A stretch of DNA of 64,000 nt from Owenia fusiformis (Eukaryota; Annelida; Polychaeta; Sabellida; Oweniidae): contig CAIIXF020000003.1 in the NCBI GenBank assembly GCA_903813345.2, positions 1,766,109 through 1,830,108 on the forward strand, in the 5' to 3' direction. Both the position numbers and the translations under genes were made by a program. Shown piece after piece: positions 22,893 through 34,448 of this stretch. Each line of letters begins with the position of its first letter. Within the stretch, counting starts at the first letter, position 1. The notes beneath the pieces are model-generated. The model worked only from the letters and a program-made list of their open reading frames with translations. It was not told the origin of the DNA and did no database searches.

Positions 22893-23649
22893 TATGATAT
22901 GTAAACATATGTTATCAGAAAGCCATGTTACCAGAGAACCTTTAGCTATTATTGTATGCATGATAAGGCAAACAAAATGTTCATTTATTCATTCAATGTC
23001 TCTGTAAAACAATGTATGCACACTATATAGCGTATAGTGCATTCATGTATCTTATTGTTTCTCGTATCGTGACAATGTATCATGATACACATCATATTGT
23101 GGCATACTGTATCATACTGTATCATAATAACACTAACTGACACTTACATAAAGCAACATACCCATAGAAACAGTTTTCTGTGATCTTCTTGTTATGGCGT
23201 GAACACTGTTGATTACAATTTACATATTGTGGAGGTTATCAGTTATGTTGTTATCTATAGATTACAAACGGGAAAATATGTGAGATTTTTTATCGATTTT
23301 TTAAGCTTTACCCCTAAATAGGCTTAAACAATCAGGACATTAACATTTACTTAAATTGCTAACAATTTTATATAAATGAGATACATATGTACATGTATTG
23401 TAGTTCATGTTCTAAAGTTTGATATGGTACCAATAAGACAACTGTCGATAAGAAATTGAGTAAATAACATTGTTATTTGTGATGTAAAGATTTGGTAATT
23501 TTATCGATTTTTGAAGCTTCACCTGTAAATGACTGGTGATGACATCACCTAATTAGCATAATTTATGTATAGTCTATGTAAATAAGATGTTCTCATGTTC
23601 TTAGCTTTCATATGGTACCAAGACAGTTTATTAAATAATGAGGAAGTCA

Positions 23650-24530
23650 AGCCACACATTTATTTGTAACAAGTGATTACCTTTCATGGTCATTTTTGCT
23701 CCGAAATGCACAATTATCAGCTTTTGCGATATTTTGCATAAATTCAGTAATTTTCAAAAAGCTCCTTTATCATTGCTTTTTGGAGTTGTAATTCAGGAAA
23801 TATATCATTGGAAAGCTTGGAACTCATAGAAAATAGATTAAAAGTATTGTTGATATTGAAGTAAGGTATTAGTCCAAGAAAAATTTCATAGCACCATTGA
23901 TCATGAGATTTTTGAGATTTTTTTGAGATTCTTACGAGATTTTCCTTTTTTCGTTGAATTGTGACATCATGATGACGTCATCTCATTTACATAATTTATT
24001 CAATTATATGTAAATAGGATAGTGTATGCTTTTGGGTTTAATTTGATACCCCAATTGTAATGATTGCTTGGATAATATGGAAATAACAGTATTTTATTTG
24101 TGATATTAGTTCTTATCTCTTATGGTCATTTTTGCTCCAGAATGCACATTATCAGATTTCGCGATATATTACAATATTTCGTGTAAAACCAGAAATTTTC
24201 GAAAAGATCTCAATTCGTCATTTTTTGGAGTTGTAATTCAGGAAATATATCATCTGAAAGCTTGGAACCCCTAGAAAACAGATTTAAATTATTTTTGTGC
24301 TATTGTTGTAAGGTATTTTCAAGATAAATCTCATAGCACAATTGATCATGATATTTTGAAGATTTTTGTTTTTTTTGATGACCTATGACGTCATGATGAC
24401 GTTATCTAATTTGCATAATTGATTAAATTATATGTAAATTGGATAGTATATGCTCCAAGGTTTAATTTGATACCCCAATTGTAATGATTGGATGGATACT
24501 ATGGAAATTACAGTATATTTTGTAATTTTG
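23650..24530 (+). repeat. Two tandem diverged units of about 435 bp in the piggyBac 3' region
   Basis: The block starting GGTCATTTTTGCTCC at about 23689 recurs at about 24125. It carries TTTTTGGAGTTGTAATTCAG, a TGACGTCAT-type segment and TAATTTGATACCCCAATTGT in the same order in each unit. Shorter related segments (TTTATCGATTTTT...AAGCTT, then ATGACATCACCTAATTAGCA) occur at about 23290 and 23500. The whole 23280-24530 region therefore seems built from diverged repeats. Each unit carries TGACGTCA- or TGACATCA-like (CRE-like) motifs. Confidence 0.75.
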
Positions 24531-24581
24531 TGCACAATTATTGATAAAATGCCCAAAAACCCTCAGTAATGAAGGAGTTAA

Positions 24582-26323
24582 TAACTTATGCTGCAACAGT
24601 TCAAGAAAGAAACTCGCAAGAATATTTAATGGCCTCCTCTGTAAAGGTTTGTAAACTAATTGGGCCCTGCCTCCTGTTATATTTACAGATCATGGATGTT
24701 GCAAAAAAGGTTATGTCAACAGTAGACAACATCACATCAAATTAAGGCCAAAAAAAGCTGTTGTGGGTTGAGGGGGAAGAATGTCTTATGCAATGTATGG
24801 AAACGATGAATTCTCAGAAATGCAATGTAGCTGAGTGACTGATTAACATGATGAAGAGCTTTTTGTGTGGTGAAGGAATAATTATCTGAAAGATTACCTG
24901 AAGATTTAGTGCTAAAAAAAATTCTACAAAATCGAATAAAAGAGAAAACAGAGTATATAATTCATACCATTGAAGTTTATATTGTGAAAAATGTACACAC
25001 ATGAGTAAATACAAGAACATAATGATGTTATTTGTAGAAAGGGGGATCATAACCAGTATTGATGATTATAACGATATATTAGATCAAACATTACTGCAGC
25101 ATAGTGTCAACAGAGCAATACATAGAGCTTATACAGGATGCTCCTTAATCAGATTATTACATTTTGTTGCTTTGGGTTGGGGATAAATACCTCACCCAAT
25201 CAATTGTGCATTCTTCTTATTTAAAGGAGTCCTTATTTCCACCCTGTCTTGGAGAGTCAAAAGCAAACAGGGAAAAATAAAAACCTACTACACAGTCGTG
25301 TGCTTGGGCATCAGAGGTAAGACATTACAAAATTAAAATTCTTAATTTCATCCTAGATTTTTACTTGTTAATTAATTATTAACATCATGAAGTGTAAACA
25401 TCACAAATGTGGAAATAAGACGCACAATCAAAGTATGAATTGGACCGGATCTGCAAAGGCTATGGAGCCTGCCAAAATTCTTTTATTCTATATGGCAGGG
25501 TTGAGTTTTTGTTCAAGAGGAGTGTTTGTTCAAGAGGAGTGTTTGTTCAAGAGAAGTACACGTAGGTGCCATTTTGTAATTTATTCATGTTCAATTTGTT
25601 CTAGCCTCTAGTTTATGCTATATTTAAATTGCATGTGCATTAACTGCATTAACTAGTATCAATTTTAGAGAAGTCACACTAACCTGAAGTTGACCCTGTA
25701 AGAGGCTTTACTTGATGTTCTCCATGGTTTCAAATACTAATTGCTTATCATGAAAGTGAAGCTATTTTTATCAATTGATTATTAATGATATTGTGGAAAC
25801 ATGTTAATCAAAATAAGTTTAAACTTACTACTGTCGTTGATAAAGTGAGCAATTTATAAAAAAGATTTGATTTTAGGTTTTATACTGAATGCAAGGCTAT
25901 GAGAATGCTGAATAGCACAAAGGATGACATAAACCAGTTGTAACTATGTTATCTTTCTATTATAATGTATTTTATTTGTACAATTGCCAACTTTTACACA
26001 CAATAAAAAAACAAAAAACTCAACCATACTACCTTCTGGTTTAGTGTTGGAGATTTCCTTTGGAACAATAAAATAAATAAAAAGAACCAAGATTTAAAAA
26101 AGATGTACCCCAAAGGTATGAGGTTTAGAAAAAAATAACAGCATGTAGCAGTCTGTGATTTAACAATGGTATCAGAAAAAATACTTGTCATAAGGAAATT
26201 AAATTGGGAATATATATATATGCATTGAGGCAGTCAGATAGATAAACTTCCAACAAAGGACATTCAATGTGTTTCAAAGATGTTCATCGCTAAGGTGATC
26301 CATTTTATTTTCACCAATAATTA
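24582..26323. other. AT-rich stretch, no firm gene
   Basis: Short ORFs at 25001-25186 and 25387-25611 are unrecognised. Within the second, an 18-bp unit (TGTTCAAGAGGAGTGTTT) is repeated almost three times at about 25509-25556. No exon with good splice sites was seen. Confidence 0.35.
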
Positions 26324-26580
26324 CACCCCTACAAAGTTCATGTGTGGGCTGGTATATCAAGAAGAGGGCTACTAGCATCAAGGTGTTCACGAGATAATGA
26401 TTAGCAACAGCTATCAAGAAATCTTGGCAGAAACATTTTTTGCCTTTTATAAATCAACATTTTCCACAGGCCAATTGTCTTTACCAGGACAATGATCCAA
26501 AACATGTGTCAAGATCGACAAAAGATTCGATGAGGAAGAATGGAGTTTTCCAATGGGAAAGTCCCACAGTTCCACCTAAC
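26324..26580 (+). pseudogene. Tc1/mariner transposase relic, C-terminal half
   Basis: Three short blocks in shifting frames spell the catalytic part of a Tc1-like transposase. They are HPYKVHVWAGISRRG (from 26324), then SNSYQEILAETFFAF, then FPQANCLYQDNDPKHVSRS (from about 26461), which includes the second catalytic aspartate in the QDNDPKH box. An in-frame TAG at about 26402 and at least two frame changes show it is dead. The final glutamate/aspartate region is missing, because the leucine-rich-repeat sequence begins where it should be. Confidence 0.8.
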
Positions 26581-26920
26581 AAAAACTCTTCAGATGAGCA
26601 ACAAGCTTCAATGGCTTGAGCTAGATGGTTGCAATATGTCAACTCTTAGCTTTCTGAGATATCTGCCAAGACTAGAGATTCTCAGCTTATCTCGATGTGA
26701 AAACATAACTGATGATGATCTATCAGCCATAAAATATGTGCCAAAACTGGAGCAGTTATACATTTCACATATGGGATTATCAGCAAGCCAAGTACTATTC
26801 AATTTGACTAAACACAGACTGCATAACCTATATGCCCTTGACTGCCAGGGAGTGGAATTCATATTTACTGAAGCTCTTACGATGATGGTCATACAGAAGC
26901 ACCTGATCTTCTTTGGCTAG
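26540..26920 (+). CDS. Leucine-rich repeat ORF (FBXL/AMN1-like fragment)
   Basis: A 126-codon frame starts with an ATG that lies inside the Tc1 relic in another frame. From about residue 20 it carries LRRs: KLQWLELDGCNMSTLSFLRY, LPRLEILSLSRCENITDDDL, VPKLEQLYISHMGLSASQVL and HRLHNLYALDCQGVEF. The LxxLxLxxC-xITDxxL spacing is the cysteine-containing LRR type found in F-box/LRR (SCF ubiquitin ligase substrate adaptors) and AMN1-like proteins. No F-box is visible and the protein stops at TAG (26918-26920). It is therefore a partial gene: either an exon whose 5' neighbour was replaced by the Tc1 insertion, or a captured or retrocopied fragment. No clear splice donor was seen at its end. Confidence 0.6.
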   Translation: MEFSNGKVPQFHLTKTLQMSNKLQWLELDGCNMSTLSFLRYLPRLEILSLSRCENITDDDLSAIKYVPKLEQLYISHMGLSASQVLFNLTKHRLHNLYALDCQGVEFIFTEALTMMVIQKHLIFFG

Positions 26921-27407
26921 TATCCGCGAAATAATACACCGAAGGCCTGAGGTTATTATTTCTTATCAAATCGAATTCGAATGCTTTATTTTACTTTAAT
27001 CACACAGACTCTTATCACAGGCAAAGGGTCTATTATATATACAGTTAAAAGGTCTTTAATCCGGAAAACTGTGATTTCTTTTGTATTGACTATTCAAACT
27101 ATGAATTTTGCAAACTTCAACCAGGCTCACAATGACCCTGGCTCTTATTGGTTAAAATTTGTTGTTATATAGCCAATTAATTGTAACAACAAAAAGAGTT
27201 GGTTGCATTGACCTCATGAGTGTGAGTTGATGTAAGTGACTGAGTGGGCTATAATTAGTCTAGCTTCAGTGCACTACAGGTGACTGTCCAGTCCAGTCCA
27301 GAACATTGAATTTGAATACAGCAGAATATTTGTAAGTAAGATAAGATCAATCATGTAGATAGCAACAAAAATTGATAAATTGTTTTATTCTAAAGAATGC
27401 ACAGTAA

Positions 27408-27554
27408 CAAGGGAACATGTATTTTTTTATATTGTTTTTAGGGAATGAAAACTATCAAAAACTGTCAATGGTCATTTATGTCTCACTTGTTTTTGATAGC
27501 TTGCCAAGTGTACATTCTTTAAAAACAATAGAAAAATAATGCACTTTCCTTTTG
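27408..27554. repeat. Long imperfect hairpin, arms about 55-65 nt
   Basis: The left arm (27408-27462) ends in ACTATCAAAAAC and the right arm (27489-27554) begins GTTTTTGATAGCTTG. Reverse-complement matching continues through CATTC..TAAAAACAATA and an AAAAATA..GCACTTTCC-like segment. The loop is about 26 nt. It may be a small palindromic MITE or a transcribed hairpin. Confidence 0.6.
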
Positions 27555-27758
27555 ATAAAACCATACATTCTTAAAAATAAACCACAGCAAATTCTATTGT
27601 GTTGCTACCCAAGTTTGATTTAATATAGAATAAAAGAGGGGAGGGAAGTGACATCATCCCCGTGAGTCTAGGCTAGAGTTTTGATTTCCATCGCATCAAG
27701 TCGAAATTTTCTCTCGAGATCAGATAGCTGATAGTAAGTACATGAATTGAATATGCCA

Positions 27759-27834
27759 CTAGGGGAGATCCGTCGAAGGTTCGACATATGACGAATTATC
27801 CCCATACGTCGAAGTTCGACAGATCTCCCCTAAG
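27759..27834. repeat. Near-perfect 76-bp hairpin with TCGAA motifs
   Basis: CTAGGGGAGATCCGTCGAAG on the left is mirrored by a right arm ending GACAGATCTCCCCTAAG. Both arms contain GTCGAA..TTCGAC and flank a loop of about 13 bases around ACGAATTATCCCC. Arms of about 31 nt differ at only a few positions. The structure resembles a small inverted-repeat element or a pre-miRNA-size stem-loop. Confidence 0.7.
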
Positions 27835-28301
27835 CTTAGAAGGAAATTCAAGGAGTTTTAGAAATCGCCAAATGTTTGTTGTCATGGTGGTTACTGAAAA
27901 AATGGGGCTTTATCAGGTTGATCAGGCAATATTGGTAGATATAACCCAACTTCCATCAAAACATGAAGGGGTATAATATCGTTGACACCATTTCTTTTTT
28001 CAATTTGGGGTATCTTCGATGTATAGGGTAACTTCCACAACTTGTTATTTATTTGCTCTAATTTCGAACTCATTCAGGTTTAATTTCAAATCCTGAAGGG
28101 AAGTAATTATTTGTTGCATGGATCGAGATTTTTATTTTTTCGAAATTGAACATGCTGGAAAATGGAAATTCTAATTTATCACAATGTCAAAGTTATTCCA
28201 TTCCTTGTCGACATTACCCCACATGTCAACATTACACCCACTCTACCCTACTTTAATAGTATGCTTATCCCTTTTCAAGTTTTATACTTTTTTTCTTTCA
28301 G

Positions 28302-28511
28302 AATGAGAAGATGGATGTCGCAATCGAAGAGTCGTTGAATTCAGAACAAGAAGGTTGGATGAATTCACAAAGGTGGCTTAGTCGAAGTGTTATAACATCT
28401 TAACCATGTGATGGGAATTGTTTCTTCCATAGTATTGTGGTCCAAACAAGAAATAAGCGTGAAGAACCCATTTTACTTCGGAGGAAAGTTATTGACTTCC
28501 TGAAATCAAAG
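28302..28511 (+). pseudogene. OTU-type cysteine protease exon with one stop
   Basis: After a strong acceptor (TTTTTTTCTTTCAG) the frame runs exactly 70 codons to a GTACAC donor, with one in-frame TAA about 30 codons in. Just after the stop comes CDGNCFFHSIVVQTRNKREE and then PILLRRKVIDFLKSK. D-G-N-C-F/L-F-x-(S/A)-I is the active-site cysteine box of OTU-family deubiquitinases. The upstream part (MDVAIEESLNSEQEGW) is acidic. OTU domains occur in host deubiquitinases and in several transposons (for example some Helitron- and LINE-type elements). The catalytic histidine region was not found downstream. The stop may be a lesion, or the true exon may start after it. Confidence 0.55.
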
Positions 28512-29177
28512 GTACACATTCATATTGCATATTTTAATAAACGGTGATAAAAATTGAAAACATGCCCTTTACCAATGACATCTCAGCTTTAACAAAGTAC
28601 TCATTCTCTTTGAATGTGTTTTTTAAAGGTACTAAATATCTAAATATATGAATGATTAATTATATTTTCCTGCACTCCATTAAAATAATTGTATTTACAA
28701 ATATTTACTTTTGATCCCTCAACTTCAATATACACTTTGCGTCAAATTGTATTTGATTATATGTAACATGTTAAAATTGGAATGAACTTAAAATTAACCT
28801 AAACTTACATAGCTATTACATGTATTTTTCATTACAGTATTGATAGTAGATCTGAAGCTTTTTTCTACTGATCTGCAGCACTCTAATCTTAAAAAGATTT
28901 AGCCATCATTCACTTTTGAGCAACACGATGTGAGCCCAACACCTACACTACTATTTATATTTATCCTTTTTACATGCAATTTTCTATTTAGTCAAGTTAA
29001 GACTGAAACTTGATGATTTGTCAAGGTTATGTTTGAAGCTAAAAAACCAATCCTCAATTAAGAAGGGTTCCTAAAGAATGTATGTAACTACGAGGGTTGT
29101 CCCATAAAACTGAAGATGTTAACCACTTTTCAAGTCTGCTGTTTACATTCTAACTCCATATCTGAATCCAGAGACCA

Positions 29178-29290
29178 TTCAATCCGTTTTCTCCAAAAGG
29201 TTCTTGTCAAGGGACAGATTTAAACTTATATAGAGTTCCCTGCATATATCTGACCCTACGCACTGCATCGAAAAAATCAAGGAATAATTT
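29178..29290 (+). pseudogene. piggyBac transposase relic 2
   Basis: The frame reads VFSKRFLSRDRFKLI, a stop, and then SSLHISDPTHCIEKI. The intact copy at 19780-19880 has RRFLSRDRFTSILAMLHISDP in the same order. The two stop codons and short length show a decayed fragment. Upstream, CGAGGGTTGTCCC at about 29091 resembles a mariner-type end, but a matching partner was not found. Confidence 0.6.
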
Positions 29291-30406
29291 ACTGAAAAGT
29301 CTAATGGCAATTGAGAGCAGTACATGATCTAAGTACTTCATCATAGATGGTTATGAAGTGGTCTGGGACATGTGGGTTGAGATGTACAAGTGGGATAAGG
29401 AGACTAATTCAGCGAGGAATTTGAACTCACACATGAACATTTATTTCCCAATGATGGACAGGAGATGAGGAACCACTAGGCTTTGCCTCGTCTAGTATTT
29501 TTTCCCTCAGATAGATATTCTGGCATATCCACCTCATGGTCATCCAGTATTTGTTTAATACCATGATATAGGCTTTTAGGCTGTAACAGCTTTATCCAGA
29601 TAAATTGACATGTGTATTTATTGGAATTTTTATCATATTGTTAATATTCCATTTTTATTCCAGATATAATATGTATAACTGTAGTCGCTATTCGACTTGG
29701 AAATACTTCAATTATAAGAGGCATGAAGCAAGTAAGGCATCTTGAGCCTAGCTGAGGTAAGCTTGATGTAAACCCTATCAGTTATTTGTCATTAGTCTTC
29801 ATCCGAATCCAGGACTAATTCTTGAACTACTAATTTATTTAATAAGTTTGTAAACAGTAATGTGATTTGCTGACTTAAAGGTGCAACAATAAGTGCATTC
29901 AACATTCATCGACCAGTGTCAAAAAAATATATTTAAGTTTGGATACTTCATCAAAACTAATATATTATTTATAAAAGAAACCCCCTTGATGAAGTTTATT
30001 TCAGCTGATATTCTTCTTGAAAAGTGATGGATCTTAAAAATCTATAAGTGGGACTACCTTTATAGAAGCTTTAAACTGAATTAACACTTCTTAATGCTGA
30101 AATTGATAGCTTTTGATTGATCCATACATTTTAAGAAAATAGGTATGTCAAAGAAGATGCTGAGCCAAATGTTGCCCTGATAGCTCTCAATTGTTTTACT
30201 TGTATGAAAGCAACCAGATTGCGCAAAATATAAATGCTTTTGTATAGATCACTATCCCTATCATACATATGAATATGAGCTTCGCCTTGATGTCATGTTG
30301 TGATCAAATAAAAGTAGTAAAATCTCATTTGATGATAAACCAATATTGTATTATATTACTGTAACAAATAATTAAAAGTGTTCATCCCCTAAAATCTATG
30401 TTTTAG

Positions 30407-31248
30407 CCACAAGTGGAAGAGTTTGATGACAGTCATTTCATTTCTGATGAGGATTCCAATGATAATGTTGATGACTCCAGTGATGATGATGATCATGATG
30501 ATGAGTATTATGAAAATGATGTGCCTATGGATTTACTTGAAGGTAAAGGATTAAATAGATAAAAAGCCTTAGTGATAAGAAGGTATGGTTTTTTGTTCTT
30601 CTTTCAAATCTTATGACTCATATATGTATAGTATACATTGAGAATTGCTACTCCGTGGAGTTGCAGTTTTCTAGTTATATAAGTATGAATGCCAAAGGAA
30701 AATATCCAAGGACTTAAAAGGCACCTAGATGGAGGAAGTGTTTTCAACTAACAGTGTTGAGATTTGGCTACGACAAGCATATGTTTATGAACTGCCATCA
30801 TATATGAGGTACCCATGACTCTTACCCGTTACAATGAGAAAATAAAGGAGAAGCCTGTCTGTGAGTGTCATACTGCTGTTTTTTCTTCAAATTTTTCCAT
30901 TCAGTTCAAAGTTCAAAGTGAAACGAAAATGTCTTTCTGTCGGCGCATTGCTTCATTGTACAGAGTTTCTAATATAAGGGGCATATGAATCCCCAGCTGT
31001 GAGAAGATATCTTTACAGCTTGTGAAGAATAAAAAGCCACATAAAGGTGAGACATACACGACTTTGAACACATATGGGACTTTTTCTGCATTATTCTGGA
31101 CAATTACTGCATTGGTCGATGGTTTTTGAGCTCAAAATAGTATATTTGGTATATTATATGATAGATGCAGCTGTTGAAAGCAAAGAACACTTGTATGAGG
31201 ATGAGGATGATGACACCCCTGATGAACCACTTCCCAAAAGGCGAAAAT
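30407..31248 (+). CDS. Two acidic exons with a nuclear-localisation-like motif
   Basis: Exon 30407-30542 follows TGTTTTAG and ends at GTAAAG. It reads PQVEEFDDSHFISDEDSND and then a long Asp/Glu run (DDSSDDDDHDDEYYEND). The next exon, 31165-31248, follows ATGATAG and ends at GTGAGT. It reads DAAVESKEHLYEDEDDDTPD and ends with PLPKRRK, a classic basic NLS. The junction is phase 1 on both sides, so the exons join cleanly. The OTU-type exon at 28302-28511 lies upstream on the same strand and ends in phase 0, as the first acidic exon starts, so a single gene is possible. A later in-frame stretch near 33989-34114 (KRPMKPEPTAEVEKHLKP) might be another decayed exon. Function is unknown; acidic linker plus NLS suggests a nuclear protein. 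Confidence 0.45.
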
Positions 31249-34200
31249 GTGAGTTAATTGAACCACCTAAATTCCTTCAATCTTCAATAATATTTCGTAA
31301 AACGGATAATCTTTCATAACTTGAATACTATAAAATGGATTTGGTTCAAATTTTATATGCCGATTCTTGAATTCTAAGGGAAAAATAGCTCTCCTCTAAA
31401 AAGTTTAAAATGCCATTCAGGATTTAATACTTCGTTGAGTTGCTGTTTTTTCTAGTTTGCTGTGCCATGACACTACTTAGCTAGCAGTTATTATAATATA
31501 TGAACAATTAAAAATTGGTGCAGTTTGCATCAATTGTGTTGTATAGCTATGTAATACTCATAGCCCCTTTCTGTTTCACCTTAGGGCTGAGAAGGTTTGA
31601 GATGTCATGGTTTATCATAATGGATATAATACGCAATAACTAAAAATAGAGGTGTGTATATTTTTTCTTCTTATGCTTAAAGTTTCTTGTAAATTGAAAC
31701 TCTGACTTGAAATGACTCAGCACTTTTGAGCCTGATTCAGAACCTGTCACATATCAATTTTTCATGTCTAGAGGTTTTTTGGTCAATTCCAGGCTGGCTT
31801 AATCTAGTCAATCAAATACATTTCATGTCTTAATACTCCATACATGATATAACTCTAATCTTAAGTGCTACTTGACTTAAATTGCCAATTACGTTGAAAA
31901 TTTATATTTTGGAAAATGGGGTAGGGGTAGCTTAGTATTAGCCAATATAACATGAGTTAAAAGAAGCATTGTAACTACTTCATCCATCAATTCAATGATT
32001 ATAATCCATTTGAAGTTTAAATTAATAATCCTGCTTGATAACACACATTTTTTTATAAAAAATATAATTGAAAGCCCATGATTTGAACAATGAAAAATGG
32101 GGTATGGGCACTTTATTAAGACAATAATATTGACCTTACATCCTTCCATTTTGGCCAATAGGGTTTATTGTGCCAGAAATGTCATCCTTATTCTCCATAT
32201 ATCATATGTGGCAGATTTAGATATAATATGATAATCATTGCTACATCTAAACAATATCATGTTTGCAACTTAAAATCATGAAAAAGTTCAAAAATACTCC
32301 AAAGTAGCGAAAAAATGGGAAAAGTAAAAAGCACGTAAAATCTTGAATTCTCAAAATCCCAGTTATTTTATTGCAGATTATTAAGGCCCTAATGCTCCTC
32401 TTTCCAACAGTAATACTCACTGTACATGGGACATCTGGGTTTTCTGGCAAATTGGATCCAAAGATGGTTGCCATTTCGTCTCTATATTGACACTCATGTT
32501 TACAACTAAAATCACGAAAACCTTGAAGAAATGGCCGAAAACATCGAAAAAAAAGTTAAAAGTAAAATGCTTGTAAAATCTTGAAAACCCAAAATCCCAG
32601 TTATTTTATTGCAGATTATGAAAGCTCTAATGCTCCTCTTTCCAACAGCTGGCTTATTAAACAAACTGGGTCCAAAGATGGCTGCCATTTCGTCTCTTAA
32701 TTGACCCATGTTCCAGAAAAGGCTCCGTAACCATGGCAACCAATGTGACGTCACAATAAACAATACATATGAACTCTTCAACATGTCCCATATAAAAATC
32801 AAATGGTTATTAACTGGTTTTGGATTATCTTCTTGGCATATCATAAGCTGGAAATATGTCTTTTTTCACTGATTTTGGTGCATTTTCTAGGTTGTAAAAA
32901 GACAACAAACATGGGTTGCTTAGCAACGGTGTCACACACTAACAACAGCAAGGGTCTCTCCCTCTTTGCGGCGTGACAGCTTTAAATAATGCTATAGGGC
33001 ACTCTATTGTGACTCCTATCCAAATGGCTTGTACAGCAGATGAGCTGTGGCTATGACAGTTCATAGAAATGGATACCTTCATTTCGTCGTATCAACCAAT
33101 GCGTGAGAAAGAAGGTGACTTTAAATCATAGATCATAGACTCAATAGGACCCCTGAGGCATTGGCCTTATGGAATGAGAGATTTTGGAATTCAGGTATTT
33201 GGTAAGTATATTAATGTAAACAAATGGGTCAAAAATGTAAACAAATGGGTCACAAATATAAAACAATAATTTTCCTCCCTGGATAAATAATTTACTGCCA
33301 AGTTCCATCATGTACGATAAAAAATATTTCAAGTTTCCCTTATAAAAAAATTCAACCTTGAAAGTCCGAATTTAAACCGTTTCCATCAATCATTGAATAC
33401 TGATTGTTTCAACTACTAAGATCAAAGGAAAAACCATTGTACGATGATAAGCAATCATTGTGCAACCATTGTGTTCAACCAAGCAAAGTCAACTCTTTTT
33501 CAACGACTGCGCAACGGTTTCTATACAATCATAGTAATCTGCAACCATTGTAAACTGCAACCATTTCACATTGAAATTTAAATGTTTTGTTCAATGATTA
33601 CATAGTTCAACCCCTGCAACGATCCTGAATTAGTATCGTTCCAAAAAATTATCATTTTACCTGAATTAAAATTATCTTTAAGTAAGGATTTGGATCAACC
33701 TCTATTCAAAACAGTATATTAGGATATTTTTTGTAATTCAATTATGAAAAGAATTGAGCAAATTCCAATTTGGTTAAGAAATTGACCAAGGAAAATCTTA
33801 AGATTTGTTTTAAACTTAACAAAATCACAAAATGAGACACAATGGTTTTTGTTCATGATCAGACTGATAATCAAAAGAAGCAGGATATGATGTACAAAAT
33901 AATACAAACATGTGTAATATTATCTTCTGTAACCTTCTTTTCATTTGAGATTTTGGCTTGAAAAAATGATTTTTAGAAATCGAACTAATATGACAATGAT
34001 GATCTTATGAAGAGGCCAATGAAACCAGAGCCCACTGCTGAGGTAGAAAAACATCTTAAGCCAAGTGATTACACAACACCACAGCAAGATGATCAAACAT
34101 GCAACATTAGATAGGTGGTAGTCATGTTATATCAGTGAAAGTTTATTTATAAGTATTTACTGCTGTTTGTTGTGTTTTTCCTCATTTATGACTTGATCCA

Positions 34201-34448
34201 TGAGAGGTTTTCAACATCCGGGCAATTTCAAAATGGCACAAACTTTATGGATTTATACACCTCTATCAGAACGCAAGTCGCTAAATAAAATATCTCTTAT
34301 TGTTTAATAATTGTGATTAATGTGATCAAGTATGACCTAAATTATATTCTTTTTACCCCAATGCAGGGAGAAAGAATGCATAATATGTTTTTGGAAGAGT
34401 ATAAATGGTAGAAGAAGATCAAGGACTGCATGATTTCATCATCTCAAC
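31249..34448. other. Largely non-coding, with a tandem duplication
   Basis: This interval contains the duplicated 236-bp unit at 32259-32705, a low-complexity zone around 33370-33610 in which CAACCATTGT-like words recur, and the possible decayed exon at 33989-34114. Nothing else is supported. Confidence 0.4.
32259..32705 (+). repeat. 236-bp tandem duplication
   Basis: CATGTTTGCAACTTAAAATC at 32259 is repeated with changes at about 32495. Both units carry AATCCCAGTTATTTTATTGC, CTAATGCTCCTCTTTCCAAC and CCATTTCGTCTCT in order. The second unit lacks a short stretch around the CAACAG site. Minus-strand ORFs here are a consequence of the duplication. Confidence 0.85.

Larger units (their letters stand above)
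18437..24581 (+). mobile_element. piggyBac-family element, about 6.1 kb, apparently complete
   Basis: The unit begins TTAACCCTCTCTTTACGGG at 18437. It ends at 24581 with a sequence whose reverse complement starts TTAACTCCTTCATTACTGA. The first 19 bases of the two ends match at about 13 positions, and each outermost four bases are TTAA, the obligate piggyBac target duplication. A second TTAACCC-type motif in inverted orientation lies just inside the left end (18516-18533). Between the ends sits one gene, a six-exon piggyBac transposase (18720-22892), then about 1.7 kb of non-coding DNA with internal tandem units. TTAA is common in AT-rich DNA, so the exact ends are less certain than the gene. 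If the ends are right the copy could be young or recently active; if not, the gene may be domesticated. Confidence 0.6.

Noticed and set aside
29091-29112. CGAGGGTTGTCCC as a mariner terminal repeat
   Set aside because: No inverted partner or transposase fragment of that kind was seen nearby; the adjacent homology is piggyBac.
33370-33610. Recurring CAACCATTGT words as a regulatory cluster
   Set aside because: Spacing is irregular and the words are imperfect, so simple low complexity explains them.
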